Below, piece by piece: positions 1-5,410 of a stretch of 15,537 nt of DNA. Location: contig JAPKHB010000055.1 in NCBI GenBank assembly GCA_026647295.1, positions 1 to 15,537 of the forward strand. The letters run 5' to 3'. The DNA comes from Planctomycetota bacterium (GTDB lineage Bacteria > Planctomycetota > PLA2 > JAEUHO01). The notes beneath the pieces were generated by a model. It did not search any database and had not been told where the DNA came from. It saw nothing but the letters and a program-made list of their open reading frames with translations. Position 1 is the stretch's first letter, and the number at the start of each line of letters is the position of its first letter. Made by a program: the position numbers and the translations under genes.

Positions 1-2
1 CG

Positions 3-350
3 GGCGCAGGCCCGGGTGGCCCCCCCCAGGGCGAGGCCCGTGGACCCTGGGGCCTTGGCCCGCCGCCTTGGGCCGGCGGAGGGGGTCCGGATCGGGCCGG
101 CCCAGGCGCCGGTCCGCACGGCGAGGGTCCGCACGGCGCCGGTCCGCACGAGGATGGCCCGCAGGGCCCCCGTGCCCCTGGCCACGGTCCCCGTGCGCCT
201 CACGGCCCTGGCCCTCGCGGACCGCACGGCGGCGGCGAGGGGCCTCCGCCCGCCCCTCCCGGTCCGCCCCCGCCGCCCCCCGCGCCTCCGGCACCCCCGG
301 GCCCAGCGGGCCCGCCGGCCCCCGGAACCCCCGCGCCAGACGCCGAGTAG
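3..350 (+). CDS. C-terminal part of a protein with a Gly/Pro/His-rich collagen-like tail (5' end outside window)
   Basis: The frame is open from the left edge to a TAG at 348-350, giving 115 residues with no start codon needed inside the window. The visible part is almost entirely low complexity. Gly-Pro triplets rich in His, such as GPHGEGPHGAGPHEDGPQG, are followed by a proline run (PPPAPPGPPPPPPAPPAPP) and an acidic end, PAPDAE. The bases GGTCCGCAC recur at 111, 126 and 141, a 15-bp tandem period that keeps the frame. No folded domain can be seen, so the function is unknown. Pro/Gly/His tails of this kind occur at the ends of secreted or envelope proteins and sometimes bind metal, but that is only an analogy. 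The amino-acid pattern argues for real coding: the same DNA gives disordered Arg-rich peptides in the other frames. The gene converges on the ferredoxin-like gene at 515-948. Confidence 0.55.
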   Translation, partial: GAGPGGPPQGEARGPWGLGPPPWAGGGGPDRAGPGAGPHGEGPHGAGPHEDGPQGPRAPGHGPRAPHGPGPRGPHGGGEGPPPAPPGPPPPPPAPPAPPGPAGPPAPGTPAPDAE

Positions 351-514
351 TCGGCGCGGCGCCTTGCCGCATCCCCCCCGCCCTCCCGGAGTGCCGGGGG
401 GCTTGCAATGGCCCGGGGGCTCTCGCGGATCTTCCAGGGCCCTTGACGGCCGAAGTACCGAACCCCCAGTGCCAGCGGTGGCGCGGGCGGGGCCAGCCAT
501 CCGGTCGGACGGGC

Positions 515-948
515 CTACCTGCCGCTGGCGTCTGCGGACGCGCCCGGCCCCGCGGCTGGCGCTTGGTCGCTGCGGACCAGCCGCCCGTTCTGAATGACGT
601 AGTCGCACGCCGCCGGTTTCGCAGCCGCTCGATGATCGTCCGGTCCGTGCCCCCGTACCGCAGGTCACTGACGCAGCACACCTGGATGGCCCGGCACGCC
701 CGCTCGACCTCCTCCGGCGTCTCCGGCTGGCGAACGAAGTAGGTCGTGTGGTTGGCGTCGCAAAGCGGAGCGAGCAGTTCGGGAGCCTCGGCCTCGGGTG
801 CTTCGCACGCCAGACACTGGCCGGTCGTGTAGAACGGACCGGGCATGTTCAGCGGGCATCGCTGCACACGATACTGTCCTCCGGCCGCCTCCGGCACCGG
901 CTCTTGCGATGGTCTGCGTCGCTCCCTACGGAACCAGCCGAACACCAT
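515..948 (-). pseudogene. Ferredoxin-like Cys-rich small protein gene, broken by one frameshift
   Basis: From ATG 946-948 the frame gives 111 sensible residues, with Cys at 31, 45, 48, 63, 85, 91 and 92. The motifs GPFYTTGQCLACEAPEAEAP, TTYFVRQPETPEEVERAC and VCCVSDLRYGGTD match, from memory, the small proteins labelled ferredoxin or ferredoxin-like in planctomycete and myxobacterial genomes. After RLRN the frame turns into Arg-rich nonsense with no stop down to the window edge. One frame over, the expected ending resumes as CDYVIQNGRLVRSD and stops at a TAG (515-517). The shift lies in the GCC-rich stretch 608-615, and one missing base would account for it. It may be a true mutation or an assembly error. 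The start lies 18 nt below the DUF2442 stop, so the three minus-strand genes look co-transcribed. Family assignment is moderate, and an iron-sulfur cluster is not proven. Confidence 0.6.
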
Positions 949-966
949 CCGGCCTCCCTCGGGTTG

Positions 967-1239
967 CTAGACCGCCCGCCGTGAGGTCTCGGAACCCGCC
1001 GTTCCACGAAGCAGGCCGCCCACGCTGACGTCCTCGTCTACATCGGGCCAGTGGATGCCCTGACCATCACCCAGGAGACGCCAATTCCGGCGCTGGTCCG
1101 GGCTCGCATGCAGCAGCCGAGGAAACCACGCCAGGGGGACGATCAAGCGCCGGCCGTCAGCGAGGTCGACCGTCAGATTGTCGTCATCACTGACAACGTC
1201 CACCGCTCGGGGGTCGACGCTAGGACCGGAAGAATCCAT
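967..1239 (-). CDS. DUF2442 domain protein, partner of DUF4160
   Basis: This 90-residue protein has the DUF2442 pattern along most of its length: LADGR at 26-30, PLAWFPRL at 35-42, RNWRLLG at 51-57, and GIHWPDVDEDVSV at 61-73 followed by GLLRG. Family members are typically 80-100 residues, so this one is full length. The ATG at 1237-1239 lies inside the end of the upstream DUF4160 gene, so the two frames overlap by 20 bp, which suggests translational coupling. DUF4160 and DUF2442 genes are repeatedly found side by side and have been proposed as a toxin-antitoxin-like pair, but to my knowledge their activity is not established. The first 14 residues precede the conserved part and a later start is possible. 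GC content is lower here than in the outer genes (about 60% in the row at 1141-1200), which fits an accessory module. Confidence 0.85.
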   Translation of the reverse strand: MDSSGPSVDPRAVDVVSDDDNLTVDLADGRRLIVPLAWFPRLLHASPDQRRNWRLLGDGQGIHWPDVDEDVSVGGLLRGTAGSETSRRAV

Positions 1240-1456
1240 GCCATGCCTCCAAGAACTCGTCTCGGTACTCGACCACGAGCCGTTCCAGGCGTCGCAGTTC
1301 GTGTCCGCGGAGCCGGCTCGACGACGCCAAGCCTACCGGCTCCAGCCAGAACTTCGCGACGCCGCCGGCCCGCTCCACGTGAATGTGGGGCGCCTCCGCA
1401 CCTTCGTTGCTGTAGAAGAAGAACCTCGCCGAGCCGATGCGCCGAACTGTCGGCAT
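1220..1456 (-). CDS. DUF4160 domain protein, partner of DUF2442
   Basis: The 78-residue product carries the DUF4160 signature near its N-terminus: RFFFYSNEGAEAPHIHVERA (11-30), then GGVAKFWL (31-38), with the hallmark PHIHV segment. A helical region, HELRRLERLVVEYRDEFLEAW, completes the usual fold. The length is normal for the family. The start ATG at 1454-1456 is supported by a GGAAGG ribosome site at 1466-1471, nine bases away. The 3' end overlaps the DUF2442 start by 20 bp, the layout usual for these pairs. The role is unknown; such pairs are suspected to be toxin-antitoxin-like or stress modules. The call rests on the HIHV motif and the partner gene, not on a demonstrated function. Confidence 0.85.
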   Translation of the reverse strand: MPTVRRIGSARFFFYSNEGAEAPHIHVERAGGVAKFWLEPVGLASSSRLRGHELRRLERLVVEYRDEFLEAWHGFFRS

Positions 1457-1783
1457 CTGGTTCGACCTTCCTTGGCGATCCGGTGTTCATTGGCGCAGCG
1501 CCCCCGTCGGCCGGGCGTTCGTTCCGCAGGCCGGGAGGAATAGGCGAAGGGGGGCGGAACGGCCGGTCCAGGCATGTCGGGCGCCTGAACCAAGCGCGGC
1601 TCGTAGCGGGCGCGTGCCCGTTGCCGTCGCGTCGTGGGGCGCGTCCAAGGGGCGTGCCCGATGAGGCCAACGAGGATCGAGCATGGGCGCCAGGGTATCA
1701 GCCCTGGGCCCCGCGCGGGTGGGGGCTGGCGCGGGGGCCGTACCGCGCTCCCTACGTTTGGCGCCCCGGGTAGCCTGGGCCGG
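1457..1783. other. Divergent intergenic region without a convincing gene
   Basis: This spacer separates the minus-strand DUF4160 gene from the plus-strand peptidase-like gene, so promoters for both are expected here. No clear sigma-70 boxes were recognised. It holds the DUF4160 ribosome site (1466-1471), a partial inverted copy of the dispersed repeat core at 1589-1607, and a perfect 6-bp hairpin, CCAGGG/CCCTGG, at 1690-1707 with loop TATCAG. Upstream ATG codons at 1634 and 1661 are in frame with the peptidase gene and could extend it into this region. The residues they add are Arg/Gly-rich and look non-coding. Confidence 0.5.
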
Positions 1784-2485
1784 GTGCCCGGCCCGGTCGA
1801 TTCGCTTGCTGTTCGGCGGCCCTCGCCCCTGCTCGCGCTCTTGGGGGTGTTGCTCCCGGCCTGCGTGGGGGCGGCGGCGCCGGTCGGGCCCGATGGCCTG
1901 CCGGCGCGCGCCCATGTCGCCGTGGTGGGTCGGCCGCAGGCCCGGCCGCTTTCCTGCGAGAGCCGCTCGGCGTGCGACCTCCTGGGCTGGGCCGGGCGCC
2001 CGATGGAGGAGGAGCGTTTCCGGGCGGGCCTCCCGCCCGCCGACAACCCCGACCTGGGCTTCGTCGGCGACGTGGACGGGCCGGGGGAGCGCCTCCCGCC
2101 CGAGGGGTACGGCGTACACGAAGGGCCCATCGCCCGGCGCCTGGCCGAGGTGGGACTGGCCTGCCGGGCGCGGCGGGGCCTTTCGACCCCGGAGCTGCGG
2201 GCCGAGGTGGCCGCCGGCCGGCCGGTCATCGTGTGGGCCACGGCGCAACTGGACGCCCCCCGGCCCGCCCGGCTCGTCGACTCCTTGGGCCGCCCTTTCG
2301 AGGCCGTGCGCGGGGAGCACACCTACCTGGTGGTCGGCTACGCCCCCGGCGAGGTCGTGCTGCTCGATCCGACGCATGGCCGGGAGAAGCGGGTCCCGAC
2401 CGCGCGCTTCGAGCGCTCCTGGGCCGTGCTCGGTCGCCGCGCCGTGACGGTGGGCGCCCCGCCCGCGGCCAGCCCGAGCCCCTGA
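1784..2485 (+). CDS. C39-like cysteine peptidase family lipoprotein
   Basis: With a GTG start at 1784 the product is 233 residues. A hydrophobic stretch, PLLALLGVLLPAC, ends at Cys27 in a lipobox-like site, so export and lipid anchoring are likely; proline at -2 is atypical. The rest follows the C39-like (peptidase_C39_2) plan. It has PLSCES with candidate catalytic Cys58, then NPDLGFVGDVDG, YGVHEGPIA, GRPVIVWAT, GEHTYLVVGY with His179, and LLDPTHG with Asp195. Cys, His and Asp stand in the expected order. Members are predicted papain-fold peptidases, mostly uncharacterised. In-frame ATGs at 1634 and 1661 would add 50 or 41 Arg/Gly-rich residues before the signal; the signal position favours 1784, though no strong ribosome site precedes it. 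The stop overlaps the next gene's start (TGATG), indicating coupled translation. Confidence 0.75.
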   Translation: MPGPVDSLAVRRPSPLLALLGVLLPACVGAAAPVGPDGLPARAHVAVVGRPQARPLSCESRSACDLLGWAGRPMEEERFRAGLPPADNPDLGFVGDVDGPGERLPPEGYGVHEGPIARRLAEVGLACRARRGLSTPELRAEVAAGRPVIVWATAQLDAPRPARLVDSLGRPFEAVRGEHTYLVVGYAPGEVVLLDPTHGREKRVPTARFERSWAVLGRRAVTVGAPPAASPSP

Positions 2486-3339
2486 TGTTCCTGCGCGCCC
2501 CGGACCCGGCCCTGTTCTGGCGCGCGCCCGCTCCGGCGACAGCGGCGTTGCGCCTGCGCTTCCTGGGGACGGCCTGCTTCGAGATCCGCTACCAAGGCCA
2601 CGTGCTGGTGCTGGACCCCTTCGTGACGCGGCCGGGCATCTGGCGCACGCTCCTCACACGGCTGCGCAGCGACGAGGCGCTCCTGACCCGGCACCTGCCC
2701 GAGGCCCACGACGTGCTGGTCGGCCACGCGCACTACGACCACATCCTGGACGCCCCGGCGCTGTGCCGGCGGACCGGGGCCCGGCTGATCGGCTCGCCCG
2801 ACGTCATCCGCGTCGGGCGCGCCGCGGGCCTGGCGGCCGGGCAACTGTGCGCCACGAGCGGCGGCGAGGCCCTTGCGGCGGGTCCCTTCACTGTGCGTGG
2901 GCTGCCCTCCCGCCACGGGCGGGCCGTGTTCGGGCGCGTCCCGCTACCCGGCCCGATCCCGGCGGACCTCGCCTGGCCGGCGCGCTTTTACCACCTGCGC
3001 CACGGCCAGGTGCTCAACTGGTACCTGGAGTGCCCCGCCGGGCGCGTCGTGCACGTGGACTCGGCCGAGTGGGTCGCGGAGTCGCTGGCGGGTCTCGAGG
3101 CCGAGGTGCTGTGCCTGTGTGCGATCGGCTGGACGCGCCGGCCCGAGTACGTGGAGGGGATCGTGCGCCACCTCAAGCCGCGTTTCGTTCTGCCCTGCCA
3201 CTGGGACGCGTTCACCCGGCCGCTGGCGGCGTCCCCGCGCGTCCTGCCCGGGTGCCGCCTCTCGGAGTTCGTGGCCGCCATCGCCGCCCTGGGTGCCACC
3301 CCCGTAACGCTGCCGCTCCTCGGGGAATTCGGCCTGTGA
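2485..3339 (+). CDS. UlaG-like metallo-beta-lactamase-fold hydrolase
   Basis: The 284-residue protein begins at the ATG overlapping the previous stop (TGATG at 2483-2487). It has the metallo-beta-lactamase fold pattern: RLRFLGTACFEIRYQG at 23-38 with LVLDPF after it, and the metal motif HAHYDH (His81, His83, Asp85, His86). Further candidate ligands are His144 (SRHG), Asp192 (VHVDSAEW) and His239 (LPCHWDAF). The LGTACFEI opening with a single HxHxDH resembles the UlaG/ComA-like branch (L-ascorbate-6-phosphate lactonase type), not true beta-lactamases or glyoxalase II. There is no signal peptide, so it is probably cytoplasmic. The substrate is unknown. Coupling to a surface cysteine-peptidase-like lipoprotein suggests a shared task, but none can be named. 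Confidence 0.85.
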   Translation: MFLRAPDPALFWRAPAPATAALRLRFLGTACFEIRYQGHVLVLDPFVTRPGIWRTLLTRLRSDEALLTRHLPEAHDVLVGHAHYDHILDAPALCRRTGARLIGSPDVIRVGRAAGLAAGQLCATSGGEALAAGPFTVRGLPSRHGRAVFGRVPLPGPIPADLAWPARFYHLRHGQVLNWYLECPAGRVVHVDSAEWVAESLAGLEAEVLCLCAIGWTRRPEYVEGIVRHLKPRFVLPCHWDAFTRPLAASPRVLPGCRLSEFVAAIAALGATPVTLPLLGEFGL

Positions 3340-3394
3340 ACGCCTGGCGCGCGCGAGTCGAGGTCCGCCCGCAACCCCGCGAAGCGGTCGACGG

Positions 3395-3410
3395 CGAGCC
3401 GCCTGGCTCG
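3395..3410. terminator. Hairpin between convergent genes, possible bidirectional terminator
   Basis: CGAGCC and GGCTCG form a perfect 6-bp stem around the loop GCCT, inside the 82-bp gap between the convergent metallo-hydrolase and DUF1801 genes. There is no T-run on either side, so it is not a classic intrinsic terminator. The stem resembles the CGAGC/GCTCG hairpin at the core of the dispersed repeats described at 3930-4020. Confidence 0.35.
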
Positions 3411-3421
3411 GCGGTGTGGCT

Positions 3422-3844
3422 CTAGGAACGCTTCTTGCCGCGCGCCGTGGCCCGCGGCGCCGGCTTTGCGGCATCCCTCGGGTCCCCGAGTCTGGCGTTG
3501 AGGTCGGCGGCCTCCCGTGCGAGCTGGCGGGCGACGGTCACCTTCACCGAGTCGCCCTCGCGGAGCACCAACGTGGCCATCTCGTACCGGCCGCTGGGCT
3601 TTAGACGCGACTCGACCCCGAGGAGTCGTTGCCCTCGCCAGAACCCGAACAGGACCCGCTCTGCTTCAGCACGGATCAGGAGGACGGGCCCGCGATGCAC
3701 GTAGACGAGATGGCCCCACTTCACGACCTCGTCCAGGCGTGGGTCGGATCGCACCGCCTTGCGTAGGCGCTCCACGCACCCGCGCTGCCAACCGTCGAGC
3801 GAGGCGACGTAGTCGTCGGGACTCGCGTACCGGGCTCCCTTCAT
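3422..3844 (-). CDS. DUF1801 (YdhG-like) domain protein
   Basis: The product from ATG 3842-3844 has 140 residues. The start is set by a strong GGGAGG ribosome site at 3851-3856, six bases upstream. A GTG at 3949 would add 35 Arg/Gly-rich residues lying partly within repeat sequence and is unlikely. The core fits DUF1801: a helical N-terminus (YASPDDYVASLDGWQRGCVERL), then EVVKWGHLVYV at 39-49, VLLIRAEAERVLFGFWRG at 54-71, and the LKPSGRYEMATLVL segment. The C-terminus is a basic tail, ending KPAPRATARGKKRS. DUF1801 proteins are small, cytoplasmic and widespread, with no firmly established function; a link to iron or stress responses has been suggested for some. The gene points toward the metallo-hydrolase gene and lies downstream of the zinc-ribbon gene, separated by repeat copy A. 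Confidence 0.8.
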   Translation of the reverse strand: MKGARYASPDDYVASLDGWQRGCVERLRKAVRSDPRLDEVVKWGHLVYVHRGPVLLIRAEAERVLFGFWRGQRLLGVESRLKPSGRYEMATLVLREGDSVKVTVARQLAREAADLNARLGDPRDAAKPAPRATARGKKRS

Positions 3845-3929
3845 CTCGATCCTCCCTGCCGGGCGCCGTCGGTGCCGGCCGCCGGCCCGACGCCTCGTGC
3901 GCGGCCAGCCGCCCGCGGCGCCCGCCGCG

Positions 3930-4020
3930 GCCTCGGCCGGTCGCCCCACCTCCTCACGCTACCAGGCCCTCCGGGTGACGGAAACGAGCCGCGCTCGGTA
4001 CGTTGGGCTCGGTACGTTCC
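3930..4020 (+). repeat. Dispersed intergenic repeat, copy A
   Basis: Bases 3930-4004 recur at 12664-12738 with 72 of 75 identical; the first 49 are perfect. Bases 3977-4020 recur exactly at 4635-4678. The core, CGAGC CGC GCTCG, is a small hairpin. It overlaps a tandem pair of the 12-mer GCTCGGTACGTT separated by GG. The copy fills the gap between the zinc-ribbon gene stop (4022) and the DUF1801 start. Strand is arbitrary and set by this copy. Confidence 0.8.
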
Positions 4021-4021
4021 C

Positions 4022-4453
4022 TCACTCGGCGCGGATCCTGCGTCCACACTCCTGGCAGAACCTGGAGTCGTCCTCGTTCCGTTTGCCGCAGGATGGGCAC
4101 TTGATCATGACGACCTTCTCGACCCGCGATCCAAGGCCGACGTTCGCCTCCTCCAGAGCATCCCGGACCATTCCCCCCGCCATGCGGCTGTAGGGCTCGA
4201 GCTCTCGCCTCGCCTTCGCGGGGTCCAGGACCACCCCCGCACCGGCCAGGCCTCGGGTTCCGATGCTGCGCAGCAGGTTGCCCACCATGGCCAGGGCCAC
4301 GCCGCCGAAGACTCGAATCTGAAGACTCGCGATGTCCACAGGGGGTGCGCTGGCGCTCAAAACTCCCCAGCCGGCCAGGGCAAAGCCCAGGACGATCAGC
4401 ACAGTGCCGAGGTAGAAAGCAGCCTTGCGCCCCGCGGAAATGTGTCTGGCCAT
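4022..4453 (-). CDS. Two-TM membrane protein with C-terminal zinc ribbon
   Basis: The 143-residue protein has two hydrophobic segments, about 12-33 (AFYLGTVLIVLGFALAGWGV) and 47-63 (RVFGGVALAMVGNLL). A soluble stretch follows, and the C-terminus is a four-cysteine zinc ribbon with Cys119/Cys122 (CPSCG) and Cys133/Cys136 (FCQECG). This is the common zinc-ribbon plan seen in many unnamed membrane proteins; no enzyme domain is present. The ATG at 4453 has AGGA eight bases upstream. An in-frame ATG at 4462 would add three residues but abuts that same AGG, so it is less likely. The gene sits between repeat copies A (downstream) and B (upstream, about 18 bp from the start), so its 5' region is largely repeat sequence. 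Function is unknown; metal sensing cannot be claimed. Confidence 0.75.
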   Translation of the reverse strand: MARHISAGRKAAFYLGTVLIVLGFALAGWGVLSASAPPVDIASLQIRVFGGVALAMVGNLLRSIGTRGLAGAGVVLDPAKARRELEPYSRMAGGMVRDALEEANVGLGSRVEKVVMIKCPSCGKRNEDDSRFCQECGRRIRAE

Positions 4454-4470
4454 CTTGCCCATCCTACCGG

Positions 4471-4495
4471 TACCGAGCGCGGCTCGTAACCGTCA
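4471..4495 (-). repeat. Dispersed intergenic repeat, copy B (inverted core)
   Basis: The reverse complement matches bases 3976-4000 of copy A in 23 of 25 positions; the only change is AA to TT just before CGAGCCGCGCTCG. It lies immediately upstream of the zinc-ribbon gene and faces copy C, so B and C form an inverted pair about 140 bp apart. Confidence 0.7.
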
Positions 4496-4497
4496 GG

Positions 4498-4739
4498 GTT
4501 GCGGGCTTGCGGGTCCGCCGCGGGCTTCTGGCCGCCCGGCGGCATGCCCCCGCGGCCACCTCGCGGCCTCGCCGCGGCCCGGCCCGGTGGCGCGCCCCGC
4601 GGGGGGCCTCGCTGCCGGATCCGGCCTTCCAGGAGACGGAAACGAGCCGCGCTCGGTACGTTGGGCTCGGTACGTTCCGGCGCGGCATCCATCCCCGCCC
4701 ACCGCTTCCCGCTCATCGGCCATCCCGCAAGCCCGCAAC
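4498..4739. repeat. 16-bp perfect inverted repeat pair around a 210-bp GC-rich segment
   Basis: GTTGCGGGCTTGCGGG at 4498-4513 is exactly complementary to 4724-4739. Together with the inverted B and C copies, this makes the spacer strongly palindromic on a 200-bp scale. The inner segment has no ORF of interest. The arrangement could be a small non-autonomous element or a REP-like cluster. Confidence 0.5.
4635..4678 (+). repeat. Dispersed intergenic repeat, copy C
   Basis: These 44 bases are identical to 3977-4020 of copy A, including the hairpin core and the tandem GCTCGGTACGTT 12-mers. The 49-bp left part shared by A and D is absent here, so the repeat is modular. Confidence 0.8.
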
Positions 4740-4877
4740 AAGCCCGCAAGCGGAGAACTCCGGGGGGCTGCGGGGGGCAGAGCCGCCCGGCCCCTGCGCG
4801 ACCCGCTTCACCCCCGAGTTCGGCGGAGGCCCAGATTTCCCTTGATGGACCCCGGGTCGCGGCCGATACTTCCGCCC

Positions 4878-5324
4878 ATGGGGCGCACGCTCCCCCTGAC
4901 GGCCCTACTCGCCTGGACGATGCTCCAGGTGCCGTTGTTTGTCTGCATAAGTCCCTGCGGTACCTCCGTTGACGCCCTGTTCCTCCTCGGGGGGCACTCC
5001 TGTCATCGGACGGACTCTGAGGCCCACCAGAGGTGTTGCGGCCACCGGGAGTCCGAGCCCGACTCGAGCGGAACGAGCAGGGGTGAGGATGGCACCGACG
5101 GCGACGAGCCCGCGGGGCACCACTTCGTCATGCGCTTCGAGAGCCCGGGGGCCATCGCCCAGACCGCACTCCCGTCGCATGACGACGTTGGCCTCTTCGC
5201 CGCCTGGGCACCCAGGGAATCGAGTCTGCGACGCAACCTTGGTGCCCGGAACGAGCAGGGGTGTGACCACGGCCCGCCAATGGAGTCGGGCCCCGTCCTG
5301 CGCGGCGATCGACTGCAGCTCTAG
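4878..5324 (+). CDS. Small exported Cys/His-rich protein, first gene of the metal efflux locus
   Basis: From ATG 4878 the product is 148 residues. It opens with a signal-like hydrophobic segment, LPLTALLAWTMLQVPLFV, followed by Cys23 and Cys27. A Cys/His cluster comes next: GGHSCHRTDSEAHQRCCGH holds His40, Cys42, His43, His50, Cys53, Cys54 and His56. The acidic middle (GEDGTDGDEP) precedes His81 and His82. No known domain was recognised. The density of soft ligands, the export signal and the position 86 bp ahead of the outer-membrane channel gene suggest a periplasmic metal-binding accessory; that is inference. An in-frame ATG at 4845 would add 11 residues before the signal and has a GGAGG 15 bases upstream, so the start is uncertain. 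The last 40 residues look less constrained, and the true end of the functional part is unclear. Confidence 0.6.
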   Translation: MGRTLPLTALLAWTMLQVPLFVCISPCGTSVDALFLLGGHSCHRTDSEAHQRCCGHRESEPDSSGTSRGEDGTDGDEPAGHHFVMRFESPGAIAQTALPSHDDVGLFAAWAPRESSLRRNLGARNEQGCDHGPPMESGPVLRGDRLQL

Positions 5325-5351
5325 ACCGGCACGGCTACGCCTCGTGCGGCT

Positions 5352-5369
5352 CCCGCGCCCAAGCGCGGG
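5352..5369 (+). promoter_or_regulatory. Perfect 7-bp hairpin between the Cys/His-rich gene and the TolC-family gene
   Basis: CCCGCGC (5352-5358) pairs perfectly with GCGCGGG (5363-5369) across the loop CCAA. It lies 28 bp after the stop of the first gene and about 40 bp before the next start. There is no T-run, so it may be an mRNA stability or attenuation structure, not an intrinsic terminator. Confidence 0.4.
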
Positions 5370-5410
5370 GCTGCCGCTGGCTCGATCCGTGGCCCCGTCG
5401 TTGGAACTGC

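Larger units (their letters stand above)
4454..4877. other. Gene-free spacer filled with repeats, upstream of the metal efflux locus
   Basis: No convincing coding sequence was found in these 424 bp. They contain repeat copies B (4471-4495, inverted) and C (4635-4678), and a perfect 16-bp inverted pair at 4498-4513 and 4724-4739 (GTTGCGGGCTTGCGGG and its complement), followed by a further AAGCCCGCAAG at 4740. The efflux-locus promoter should lie here or just downstream, but no confident -35/-10 pair or metal-responsive operator (MerR/CueR-like dyad) was recognised. GGAGG at 4825-4829 lies 15 bases before an alternative ATG at 4845. Confidence 0.6.

Noticed and set aside
108..160. CRISPR-like short repeats
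   Set aside because: The period is only 15 bp, there are three units with no unique spacers, and the repeat keeps a reading frame, so it is a coding tandem.
1634..1783. N-terminal extension of the C39-like protein from ATG 1634 or 1661
   Set aside because: The added residues are Arg/Gly-rich and would place a lipoprotein signal 60 residues inside the protein.
3395..3410. Classic intrinsic terminator between convergent genes
   Set aside because: The hairpin is good but no T-run follows on either strand, so it is listed only as a possible terminator.
3977..4020. Integron attC-like site, because GTTGGGC fits the GTTRRRY core
   Set aside because: No matching RYYYAAC inverse core at the right distance was found, and no integrase or cassette-like gene array is present.
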